From a virus, in the IMG/VR virus record IMGVR_UViG_3300021356_000132, positions 1 to 27,154 of that record: a DNA stretch of 27,154 nt, one strand, 5' to 3'. This document shows, one piece after another, positions 13,485 to 19,180 of the stretch (positions are counted from its first letter, which is position 1; every line of letters starts with the position of its first letter). The notes under the pieces are model-generated. The model had not been told where the DNA came from, did not search any database, and saw nothing but the letters and a program-made list of their open reading frames with translations. The position numbers were made by a program, and so were the translations under genes.

Positions 13485-13859
13485 ATGGAAAGTTCACAAG
13501 AAGAAATTAAGCAACTTGTAAGCGAAAGTAAAGCAAGAAGTCTTGCAGCTGAACTTTCCAAAGAAAGAAAGCGATTAAGAGAAGAACTCGCTGAGTTGCA
13601 AAGTGAGGTGGAAGACCTAACACCTACTACGCCTACAGGTACACCAGACTGGTATGTCAAATGGGCAGCAACCATTTTAGGTGTTGCAGGAGTATTTTTA
13701 ATAAGTGCTAATGCAACAGTAACAGGTCAGATTGCATATTTACTTGCAAGTTGTTGTTGGGTATTCGTAGGAATGGCCTGGAGCGATCGAGCTATTATGA
13801 TTGGCTCAAGTATCAGCGGAACAGCAGTTGCAATGAATTTAGTAACAAATTTAACTTAA
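13485..13859 (+). CDS. DUF6552-like membrane protein, copy 2, with coiled-coil N terminus
   Basis: A 124-aa paralogue of the gene at 13028, sharing DWYVKWAA (about residues 53-60) and ...VGMAWSDRAIMIG (about 95-107), with three hydrophobic segments. It differs by an added ~50-residue N-terminal coiled coil (SQEEIKQLVSESKARSLAAE, continuing to about residue 45) that ends in a threonine/proline linker (TPTTPTGTP). This would project a helical rod into the cytoplasm. It starts 14 bp behind tRNA-Arg(ACG). Confidence 0.68.
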   Translation: MESSQEEIKQLVSESKARSLAAELSKERKRLREELAELQSEVEDLTPTTPTGTPDWYVKWAATILGVAGVFLISANATVTGQIAYLLASCCWVFVGMAWSDRAIMIGSSISGTAVAMNLVTNLT

Positions 13860-13869
13860 GGAATATATT

Positions 13870-14133
13870 ATGGAACAAACTGAAAAAGGTAAATTGCTAG
13901 AAGCATTAAAGAAAGGTACAGTAACAGTATCATTTCGTAAAATTGACACAGGAGAATTAAGAGTCATGCCATGCACTCTCAATCCCGTGGTATTGGAAGC
14001 AAACGGTGTAACAACCAAAGTAAATGTAACAGGTACAGATACTGAAGCTTTTCCAGTATGGTCATTAGACAAAGACGCATGGCGATCATTTAGATTAGAT
14101 ACCGTAGAAGGTTGGGAGGTATTAGGTGAGTAG
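13870..14133 (+). CDS. small SH3-like (WYL_2/DUF2693-type) protein
   Basis: This 87-aa protein shows a TVTVSFRKIDTGELRVMPCTLN opening (about residues 17-38; first ten and last ten residues typical) and a closing VWSLDKDAWRSFRLDTVEGW (64-83). That combination is characteristic of the phage family once called DUF2693 and now described as an Sm/SH3-like barrel. Such barrels in phages may bind nucleic acid or protein, and no function is proven. An insertion of about 15 residues separates the two halves. Normal ribosome spacing; the end overlaps the next gene. Confidence 0.66.
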   Translation: MEQTEKGKLLEALKKGTVTVSFRKIDTGELRVMPCTLNPVVLEANGVTTKVNVTGTDTEAFPVWSLDKDAWRSFRLDTVEGWEVLGE

Positions 14134-14332
14134 AACAAGTTCAATTCGTAAAGAAGCTGTGGGTGGAAACAATAACTCAGGCTCAGGTGGACCAGACACA
14201 ATGTTTGTTGTTGACCTAATTGAAAACGGAAAAGTGGTAGAATCCCGTAAGCTACCAGGTAAAAGCAAATCATATGCAAATGATGTTGCAGAAAACTGGG
14301 AATCTGGATTGATTCAGCTGTTAATTGACTGA
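14126..14332 (+). CDS. 68-aa protein, unknown function (GTG start)
   Basis: It starts with GTG at 14126, well placed 6 nt behind GGGAGG and overlapping the previous stop. After a glycine/serine/asparagine-rich N-terminal arm (about residues 13-23) comes a conserved-looking stretch, MFVVDLIENGKVVESRKLPGKS, followed by YANDVAENWESGLIQL. I associate that stretch with small proteins of T4-like cyanophages, but no function is known to me. The flexible arm suggests a binding or tether protein. Confidence 0.68.
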   Translation: MSRTSSIRKEAVGGNNNSGSGGPDTMFVVDLIENGKVVESRKLPGKSKSYANDVAENWESGLIQLLID

Positions 14333-14341
14333 TAAATACTA

Positions 14342-14515
14342 ATGAGATTATTTGAGTATAACTATAAAACCGCTCGCATATTTTCAGAGCGTCCTTACGG
14401 ATATAAACGTTATATAGTTGACTGGGGCGATGGTAGAGAAACTATGTATAGTGGACTCTGGTATAAGCTCGATAAAGTAAGAGACTTAGTTAAAAAACAA
14501 GTAGACAAACAATAA
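14342..14515 (+). CDS. 57-aa basic protein, unknown function
   Basis: A short frame from the ATG at 14342 to the TAA at 14513-14515, which shares its last base with the next ATG. The sequence has a beta-like core (KRYIVDWGDGRETMYSGLWY, residues 22-41) reminiscent of a PKD-like WGDG turn, and ends in a basic helix (VRDLVKKQVDKQ). No ribosome site of good strength is seen. It is the first gene of the tail-fibre block. Confidence 0.6.
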   Translation: MRLFEYNYKTARIFSERPYGYKRYIVDWGDGRETMYSGLWYKLDKVRDLVKKQVDKQ

Positions 14516-15054
14516 TGTATTTTGCAGCCAACACAATATCAGGTCGTATTGATAGCCAACTCGAAGGCTTGACCGATGATACTATCGAGACTTTTGGCGA
14601 TTGGAATATTTCCAATACAAATTTCTATGTAGTCAGAATACCAGATGGTGACGACCTCACTAACGAAACTAAATGGTGGGACTTTACTGCTAACACAGTA
14701 ATGGATAAAACTGAAGTTAGTTTAACATATTCACATCCACATACAGAAGCAGATTTCTTTTCAAATACAACAGTCGAAGGTATTACAGACCCAGAAAGTG
14801 GAATGCCACCAGTTATTGGAAGAGCAGATGCATCCGACGAACCAACACTTGTATTATTTAATGACTATGACATCATAAGCGTACCTGCTAATACCTCAGT
14901 GACCATCTCAGACATTCCAACAGAAGATACTTATATATGGGTTAATGGTCAATCAGTTAATACTGCACCAACACTCACAGTCACCTGCCCATCATCTGTA
15001 GAGATTGATGCGCCTAAATATTATCGTAAAGATATAGATATCAAGGTAAGTTAG
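14515..15054 (+). CDS. putative tail-fibre-associated structural protein
   Basis: This 179-aa protein is rich in T, D, N and aromatic residues, with repeated short beta-strand patterns and few charged helices, which suits a virion fibre or adhesin-like protein. A C-terminal segment (VTISDIPTEDTYIWVNGQSV, about residues 128-147) looks like an Ig-like or carbohydrate-binding beta sandwich. It stops directly before the S74 fibre gene and is most likely part of the same fibre or spike. No specific T4 counterpart is recognised. Confidence 0.55.
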   Translation: MYFAANTISGRIDSQLEGLTDDTIETFGDWNISNTNFYVVRIPDGDDLTNETKWWDFTANTVMDKTEVSLTYSHPHTEADFFSNTTVEGITDPESGMPPVIGRADASDEPTLVLFNDYDIISVPANTSVTISDIPTEDTYIWVNGQSVNTAPTLTVTCPSSVEIDAPKYYRKDIDIKVS

Positions 15055-15735
15055 ATGCCATCAACAAGGTCAGGAAATCCACAATATTATTCAGAGCTCC
15101 AGCAATACTATGGCGGAACTAATCCTATCTATAATTCAGAATATCGAAGCCGAGATGGTTCATGGGCTTGGGGTTCTATGTCAGATAGTAATTCCCATAG
15201 AGTTCGTGGTCGACCAAGATTTAATCAAAGACCTGGTCCAGAACGTATTCAGTTTTGGTTCTATTCAAGTGGATGGTATATTCGCTTTAATCCAACGCTT
15301 CCACCATATACAACAACAGATTATGGTCGTCCAATAGGAACTTCAACATACTATTATGGTAATTCTACATCTACAGGTTATCCATCACAATTTTCAAGTG
15401 TTTGGTCAACATCAAACGTAATGAGATGGTTTGGTGGAACAAGATACTACTTTATGCAAGCTCATAACGGAGTGAGTGGATATAGAACAACTCTTGGATA
15501 TTATTGGATTATCTGGTCAGACCAAAGACTTAAAACAAATATCAAATATGTTGGTGATGTCAAAGGACACAGAACATATACTTGGGAATGGAACGAACTT
15601 GCAAATTCTCTTGGTGTAAGAGGAATCTCGTCTGGAGTATTAGCTCAAGAAGTCAAAGAATATATGCCAGAGGCAGTCGTTATGAATTCAAATGGATATT
15701 ATCAAGTTAATTACAGGATGCTAGGATTAAGATGA
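15055..15735 (+). CDS. tail fibre/spike with C-terminal peptidase S74 chaperone domain
   Basis: This 226-aa protein has an N-terminal ~150 residues that are Y/G/S/T/R-rich, low in lysine and strongly beta-like (fibre or collar type). Residues 155-226 are an intramolecular chaperone of the endosialidase type (peptidase S74): SDQRLKTNI at 155-163, then YTWEWN, GVLAQEV (194-200) and a closing YYQVNYRML. In this family the domain trimerises the fibre and cuts itself off just before the Ser of SD (S155 here) using a Ser/Lys pair (likely S155 and K160). The mature fibre would then be only ~154 residues. Its stop overlaps the next ATG. Confidence 0.85.
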   Translation: MPSTRSGNPQYYSELQQYYGGTNPIYNSEYRSRDGSWAWGSMSDSNSHRVRGRPRFNQRPGPERIQFWFYSSGWYIRFNPTLPPYTTTDYGRPIGTSTYYYGNSTSTGYPSQFSSVWSTSNVMRWFGGTRYYFMQAHNGVSGYRTTLGYYWIIWSDQRLKTNIKYVGDVKGHRTYTWEWNELANSLGVRGISSGVLAQEVKEYMPEAVVMNSNGYYQVNYRMLGLR

Positions 15736-16004
15736 GCGAAGAAATTTGGACACCTAATTTAGTTACAATGCCATCAGGTATTGAAGTACAACCACTTTCT
15801 GATAACGACCCGAGTGAGAACACGGTATTAGAATGTTTGGAAAAAGCAAAACAACAATGGCTATCAGAAAATCCTGGTAGTACAGAAATGGGATGGGATT
15901 TAATCTCAGACCTAGAACGTGATACCTACGTCGAGCAACAGATGGTAGATGCAGGATTCACTAAATCATTTTTACCATCTGGTCACGTGAATTGGGAATT
16001 ATAA
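15732..16004 (+). CDS. 90-aa tail-fibre-block protein, unknown function
   Basis: It starts with ATGA overlap to the fibre gene. The product (MSEEIWTPNLVTMPSG...) has an acidic middle and a helix of the type ENTVLECLEKAKQQWLSENP, ending in aromatic residues. The coupling to the fibre gene suggests a fibre chaperone or attachment protein, but no family match is seen. Confidence 0.6.
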   Translation: MSEEIWTPNLVTMPSGIEVQPLSDNDPSENTVLECLEKAKQQWLSENPGSTEMGWDLISDLERDTYVEQQMVDAGFTKSFLPSGHVNWEL

Positions 16005-16005
16005 T

Positions 16006-16269
16006 ATGAACTATAAAGGACACAATGTCGAAGTACTAACAGACATTAAAAAGAAAATTATTGATGAAGCAACCAAACCATTTGATGCATATAACGAAGG
16101 ACCATTTAAAACTTCGTTAAGCAAAATGGAAGGTGTGTTCAGAAAAGAAGTTGTTTCGTATAGAGTTAAAGATGGTTACCTTTATAAAGAAACAGCAATC
16201 AGAGATTTTTCCGATGGTGATTATCACGACACTGTCAAAATTGAAACTCTACACTCAGTAGAGAAGTAA
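16006..16269 (+). CDS. 87-aa protein, unknown function
   Basis: It begins just after the preceding stop (TAATATG). A mixed alpha/beta product with lysine-rich helices in the first half (VLTDIKKKIIDEATKPF) and strands in the second (RVKDGYLYKETAIRDF). It is the last plus-strand gene before the bidirectional terminator at 16273-16294. No family recognised. Confidence 0.6.
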   Translation: MNYKGHNVEVLTDIKKKIIDEATKPFDAYNEGPFKTSLSKMEGVFRKEVVSYRVKDGYLYKETAIRDFSDGDYHDTVKIETLHSVEK

Positions 16270-16272
16270 AGC

Positions 16273-16294
16273 AAAGGGACTATAAAGTCCCTTT
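16273..16294. terminator. bidirectional hairpin between convergent genes
   Basis: AAAGGGACT, loop ATAA, AGTCCCTTT: a perfect 9-bp stem, with an A/T flank on both sides. It lies between the plus-strand 87-aa gene and the minus-strand zinc-ribbon gene, so it can serve both. Confidence 0.8.
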
Positions 16295-16297
16295 ATC

Positions 16298-16438
16298 TTA
16301 ATACTGTAAGTACTTATCAGTTAGTACAACATGGTTAGCACATTTATTACATAAAGTTTTTAAACGTATCCGAACCATGTGTAGCACCGGATATTTCTTT
16401 TTGCATTGCGAACAGGTCGATTTTACTTCTTCGTCCAT
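16298..16438 (-). CDS. 46-aa zinc-ribbon mini-protein
   Basis: A short minus-strand gene with C9-S-Q-C12 and C30-N-K-C33, a classic two-knuckle zinc ribbon, followed by a basic/hydrophobic tail. It starts 16 bp inside the end of the EF-hand gene and stops 4 bp from the terminator. It is the second four-cysteine mini-protein in this window (the other is at 2762-2941), though the two are not alike outside the cysteines. Zinc ribbons of this size often bind nucleic acid or RNA polymerase; no function can be assigned. Confidence 0.66.
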   Translation of the reverse strand: MDEEVKSTCSQCKKKYPVLHMVRIRLKTLCNKCANHVVLTDKYLQY

Positions 16439-16749
16439 GCTTGCGCACCAAAGAATGCAGCAACAATACCAGCAACAGCAATAAAATATACTCCTGCCAT
16501 ATCACCTAAAATATCAGCTGCCTTTTCGTAACCAACCATGTTTGAGCCAATTACTAAGACAGGATATGCTAGCATTCCATACAATGAAAACCAAGCCATC
16601 TTACGTTGAGCATCTCGCATTGCGTCTGCATCTTCAAGTTCTTTTCTTTTAAACTCGAGATACATATCGTGCTCAACTTTAGAGACCTTTCCGTCTCCGT
16701 TAGTATCAGCCGGGTGATGTTCACTTACTTTCTTTTCTTCATCAGACAT
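16423..16749 (-). CDS. EF-hand membrane protein
   Basis: I start it at the ATG at 16749, overlapping the stop of the gene upstream (16742); an in-frame ATG at 16791 lies within that gene. The 108-aa product has one canonical calcium loop, DTNGDGKVSKVE (D15, N17, D19, E26), then a highly charged helix (about residues 31-50) and two membrane helices (about 52-74 and 82-104). EF-hand-plus-membrane proteins of this form occur in marine T4-like phages; a lysis or membrane-regulation role is only inferred. The late promoter at 16996-17003 drives it. Confidence 0.7.
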   Translation of the reverse strand: MSDEEKKVSEHHPADTNGDGKVSKVEHDMYLEFKRKELEDADAMRDAQRKMAWFSLYGMLAYPVLVIGSNMVGYEKAADILGDMAGVYFIAVAGIVAAFFGAQAWTKK

Positions 16750-16948
16750 TTTCAGATTTCCACAAAGTCCAAGCACCATAGAGTAATCCACCCCATGCTA
16801 CTAATTCTATAATTCCACCGAAGAGAAGATATCCACCACAGACAGCAATGATTAAACCGCCATCCCAAGATGTTCTTTCTCCGACTCTATCCAATACCCA
16901 GTCTTTAATTAAATTAACTGAGCCTTTTAACATATCTAAATTTAGCAT
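16742..16948 (-). CDS. 68-aa small membrane protein (holin-like?)
   Basis: It starts at the ATG at 16948, behind GGAGAA. An amphipathic N terminus (LKGSVNLIKDWVLDRVGERTS) precedes two adjacent hydrophobic stretches at about residues 30-47 and 50-64, with a WKSEN end. The compact two-helix shape and late expression recall phage holins or their partners, but no lysozyme or spanin is visible in this window. First gene of the minus-strand membrane cluster. Confidence 0.65.
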   Translation of the reverse strand: MLNLDMLKGSVNLIKDWVLDRVGERTSWDGGLIIAVCGGYLLFGGIIELVAWGGLLYGAWTLWKSENV

Positions 16949-16995
16949 ACAAATTCTCCTTTTATTTTTATTTCAAATAAGCATGACTATACAAC

Positions 16996-17003
16996 TATTT
17001 ATA
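16996..17003 (-). promoter_or_regulatory. T4-type late promoter, minus arm of overlapping pair
   Basis: TATAAATA on the minus strand (17003-16996), sharing four bases with the plus-strand octamer. Transcription near 16990 leads into the 68-aa membrane gene with a leader of about 42 nt. Confidence 0.75.
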
Positions 17004-17007
17004 AATA
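17000..17007 (+). promoter_or_regulatory. T4-type late promoter for heme oxygenase and bilin reductase
   Basis: TATAAATA at 17000-17007; together with the minus-strand copy it forms the 12-bp palindrome TATTTATAAATA. Transcription should start near 17013, about 31 nt before the heme oxygenase ATG. Confidence 0.78.
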
Positions 17008-17043
17008 AACTTTGTGAAAACCAGATAATATAATGGAGTGGTC

Positions 17044-17655
17044 ATGTCAAACAATCTTAAAGCCTTAACAAAAGAGCATCACGATAACGCAGAAAGAACA
17101 GAATTTGCAGATATGTTATTGAGTGGTAATATCCCACCAAGACTATATCAACAATATCTAGCTGCACAATTAGCAAATTATTCAGCACTTGAAAGCGCAG
17201 TTTCTATACCAATTGAACTTGAATCTATTTTTAGGTCAACACAAATCGAAGACGATTTAATTGAACTTGAAAACATGTACGATTTAGAAGAAGTTGAGGA
17301 ACCACTTAAAAGTGTAGTTGAATATCAAAAGCACATTGACGTACTCTACGAAGACGAAAACAATACTGGACTGTTAGCACATTTATATGTAAGACATTTC
17401 GGTGATGCCCATGGTGGTCAAATTATTAAGAAACATGTTCCTGGTAGTGGAGCAATGTATGAGTTTGACGATCGCAAAGGCCTGATCGCTGGAGTAAGAG
17501 AATTACTTGATGACAGTATGGCTGATGAAGCTAAAATTTGTTTTGAATTCGCAGAGCGTATGTTCTTTGAACTTATAGAACTCTATCACGATAATCCAGA
17601 AGATTATGATAGTAGTGAAACCATCTTAGCAGAACTAAACCAATTCGACGAATGA
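17044..17655 (+). CDS. ho1: heme oxygenase
   Basis: This 203-aa enzyme opens heme to biliverdin IXalpha, iron and CO using reduced ferredoxin. The N terminus LKALTKEHHDNAE gives the proximal heme ligand (H13, the counterpart of human HO-1 His25). The distal-helix signature is GDAHGGQ (120-126), the family's GDLSGGQ. AHLYVRHFGD before it also fits. I use the ATG at 17044, 5 nt behind GGAG, not the GTG at 17038. It is coupled to the bilin reductase gene (ATGA at 17652-17655) and has its own late promoter. Cyanophages carry related ho1 genes. Confidence 0.93.
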   Translation: MSNNLKALTKEHHDNAERTEFADMLLSGNIPPRLYQQYLAAQLANYSALESAVSIPIELESIFRSTQIEDDLIELENMYDLEEVEEPLKSVVEYQKHIDVLYEDENNTGLLAHLYVRHFGDAHGGQIIKKHVPGSGAMYEFDDRKGLIAGVRELLDDSMADEAKICFEFAERMFFELIELYHDNPEDYDSSETILAELNQFDE

Positions 17656-18341
17656 TAGAATCAGAATTATTTGATAAGTTGAGAAACTTGTCAGGCGAGT
17701 TAAGGCGCTTATTTAGCTCTCACATGCAAGAAGTTGAGAATCCAAAACATGTCGCAGACCTTGAAGGTTGGAGTGATTATTTTTGGGAAAGCGATACCAT
17801 ACGAAAAGCTCATTTAAAAACAATAGAACCTGTGGGTAAAAACAAACTTTGGTTGATGCACATCAATATATTTCCAAGAGAGAATATTGATTTACCTATA
17901 TTTGGTTTAGATATTGTAGCTAATCCGAAAAAAATCTCAGGGTGTTTCTGTGACTATTCTCCTATTACTGGTGGTCACCACCCTTATCTAGATAAATTTA
18001 GTTACGAGACTGAGGGGTTAACATGGACCCGAGCTAGAGTCATGCCTGATTGGGCTATGGAAATCTTCAGTCCTAATATTGTTGGTGCAGGTAGTATTCG
18101 CGAAGGTGAAGAAACAGAACAACTTTGTAGTATGGCTCACAATCTTGCATCGTTTTATTGTATGGAAATGAATAATCCAACCTATGCTAAAGACAAAGAA
18201 CTCAACACACTTGAAGCACAAAACAAATATTGTCGTAATCAGAAAATGAATAAAATGCTACACAGCTCTATTCTTGCAATGGGAATATCTGAAGAGCGTA
18301 AAGACCAATATGTAGAGAATGTTTTATTTGAAGAAGTATAA
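17652..18341 (+). CDS. ferredoxin-dependent bilin reductase (PcyA/PcyX-like)
   Basis: This 229-aa member of the FDBR family takes biliverdin from the upstream heme oxygenase to a phycobilin. Core motif: WLMHINIFP...DLPIFGLDIVA...CDYSP at about residues 67-104. By alignment, H70 matches PcyA His88 and D87 matches Asp105, both needed for proton transfer. The C-terminal EAQNKYCRNQ...ENVLFEEV also follows PcyA (HYCQQQ...SQVLFDV). PcyA Glu76, which steers exovinyl reduction, is K56 here (HLK instead of HLE). This suggests a product other than phycocyanobilin, as in the phage PcyX group that makes phycoerythrobilin. It is closer to PcyA/PcyX than to cyanophage PebS. Confidence 0.9.
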   Translation: MIESELFDKLRNLSGELRRLFSSHMQEVENPKHVADLEGWSDYFWESDTIRKAHLKTIEPVGKNKLWLMHINIFPRENIDLPIFGLDIVANPKKISGCFCDYSPITGGHHPYLDKFSYETEGLTWTRARVMPDWAMEIFSPNIVGAGSIREGEETEQLCSMAHNLASFYCMEMNNPTYAKDKELNTLEAQNKYCRNQKMNKMLHSSILAMGISEERKDQYVENVLFEEV

Positions 18342-18483
18342 CTTTTGTCTAAGTATTTCCAACCATTATAGTAAACCTTAACAAAACTTTAATATAAAAA
18401 TAGGTCTAGCTGTTATATATAATTGTGTTACCAAGAGTAACAAACCAAAATTTATACCCCCACAGTTAAAAGGAACAACAAAC

Positions 18484-18720
18484 ATGAGAAACTTTGTAGT
18501 AGCAGTTAGTTTACTGTCAGCTGGATTTGTGTCCACAGCAACCGCAGAACCAAAAGATTATGTAGCAAGAATGAATGACGAAGGTCTATATTGCGCAAGA
18601 GTAGAAACAGTAGGAATCAATGGCTTAAAACAGCGTAAAACACGATGCCGAACATTAGAGCAATGGGAAGCAAAAGGTTATGTTGTTGATTTGAGCAAGG
18701 ACCCATCAGAGGTAGAATAA
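18484..18720 (+). CDS. 78-aa secreted protein with signal peptide
   Basis: The N terminus MRNFVVAVSLLSAGFVSTATA is a clear Sec signal peptide, with likely cleavage after A21 or A22 (ATA-E). The mature ~57 residues are basic with two cysteines (about C37 and C55) set in YCARVETVGINGLKQRKTRC, then RTLEQWEAKGY. They could form one disulfide in the periplasm. The C..RVET...G...R..RC.T...W pattern recalls small exported proteins of alphaproteobacteria, hinting at a host-derived gene. It follows the bilin genes after a 142-bp gap and has an AAAAGGA ribosome site. Confidence 0.72.
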   Translation: MRNFVVAVSLLSAGFVSTATAEPKDYVARMNDEGLYCARVETVGINGLKQRKTRCRTLEQWEAKGYVVDLSKDPSEVE

Positions 18721-18950
18721 TGAATATTAAAGCTGTTTGTTATGGCTTTCTTGCAATTAGTTTTTTCGTTATGAGTATGGTCGGATTTCTTTCACCAGTA
18801 ATTTGGCCAGACCTTTACACACCGTTTCATTACCCAGGCTATGGATACGGAAGCTTTCCGTTAGTACAACATCATGTTGAGATGTGCACTTTCGAAGAGT
18901 TTATTATGGACCCTTTGCTTTGCGAAGAACAAGAACTATTTATTGTATAA
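18720..18950 (+). CDS. 76-aa protein with N-terminal membrane segment
   Basis: Its ATG uses the last base of the preceding stop. Residues 5-27 form one hydrophobic segment (AVCYGFLAISFFVMSMVGFL), either a signal anchor or an uncleaved signal. The rest is aromatic/proline-rich (PFHYPGYGYGSFP), then acidic with two cysteines (C56, C68). It is probably exported or anchored facing the periplasm, together with the 78-aa signal-peptide protein. No family recognised. The stop lies inside the late promoter octamer at 18946. Confidence 0.66.
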   Translation: MNIKAVCYGFLAISFFVMSMVGFLSPVIWPDLYTPFHYPGYGYGSFPLVQHHVEMCTFEEFIMDPLLCEEQELFIV

Positions 18951-18953
18951 ATA
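18946..18953 (+). promoter_or_regulatory. T4-type late promoter upstream of a non-coding stretch
   Basis: TATAAATA at 18946-18953, overlapping the TAA of the 76-aa gene. The expected start is near 18959, exactly where a small hairpin (AGAGC, 7-nt loop, GCTCT; 18959-18975) begins. No open frame of useful size follows before the terminator at 19085-19116. Confidence 0.68.
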
Positions 18954-19053
18954 ACAGAAGAGCAGTCACCGCTCTAACAACTAAGAGTAATTATATCACG
19001 GTTAAGCAAATTACCTGACTACATTATTAAGCTCTTGGTACTAAAAATAATGG

Positions 19054-19082
19054 TTGACAAACGCGGTTAAACGTGTTATAAT
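19054..19082 (+). promoter_or_regulatory. consensus extended -10 promoter abutting a terminator
   Basis: TTGACA (19054-19059), 17 bp, TATAAT (19077-19082), with TG at 19074-19075. The predicted start (about 19088-19090) lies within the left arm of the terminator hairpin that follows. Confidence 0.88.
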
Positions 19083-19084
19083 AT

Positions 19085-19116
19085 ATGGGCTTATTGGGAA
19101 ATAGGCCCATTTTTTT
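19085..19116 (+). terminator. strong intrinsic terminator
   Basis: An 11-bp stem (ATGGGCTTATT / AATAGGCCCAT, one G-T pair), GGGA loop, then seven T (19110-19116). It would stop late transcripts from 18946 and any transcript from the promoter at 19054. Confidence 0.9.
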
Positions 19117-19140
19117 ATCCACAAAAATATTAAAAACATG

Positions 19141-19169
19141 TTGACAATGCATTGCTTTTAGTATACAAT
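19141..19169 (+). promoter_or_regulatory. sigma70-type promoter for gp33 and replication genes
   Basis: TTGACA (19141-19146), 17 bp, TACAAT (19164-19169). It starts 25 bp after the terminator and lies 12 bp before the gp33 ATG, so the leader is very short. Confidence 0.85.
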
Positions 19170-19180
19170 AACAGGAAATT

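Larger units (their letters stand above)
18959..19116 (+). ncRNA. candidate late non-coding RNA
   Basis: A stretch of about 158 nt from the predicted late start to the end of a strong terminator, with a hairpin at its 5' end (18959-18975) and no frame longer than six codons beginning with ATG. This is an inference from signals only; no RNA family is recognised. Confidence 0.35.

Noticed and set aside
14331-14338. GATAAATA as a late promoter for the tail-fibre block
   Set aside because: The first base differs from consensus and the start would fall on the ATG at 14342; it might still serve 14515, but the evidence is too weak to list.
17652-18341. Calling the reductase PebS, as in cyanophages
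   Set aside because: The WLMHINIFP...FGLDIVA...CDYSP core and the C terminus follow PcyA, not PebS.
18418-18423. TATAAT upstream of the signal-peptide gene
   Set aside because: No -35 box at 16-18 bp upstream; it may be a weak promoter but cannot be supported.
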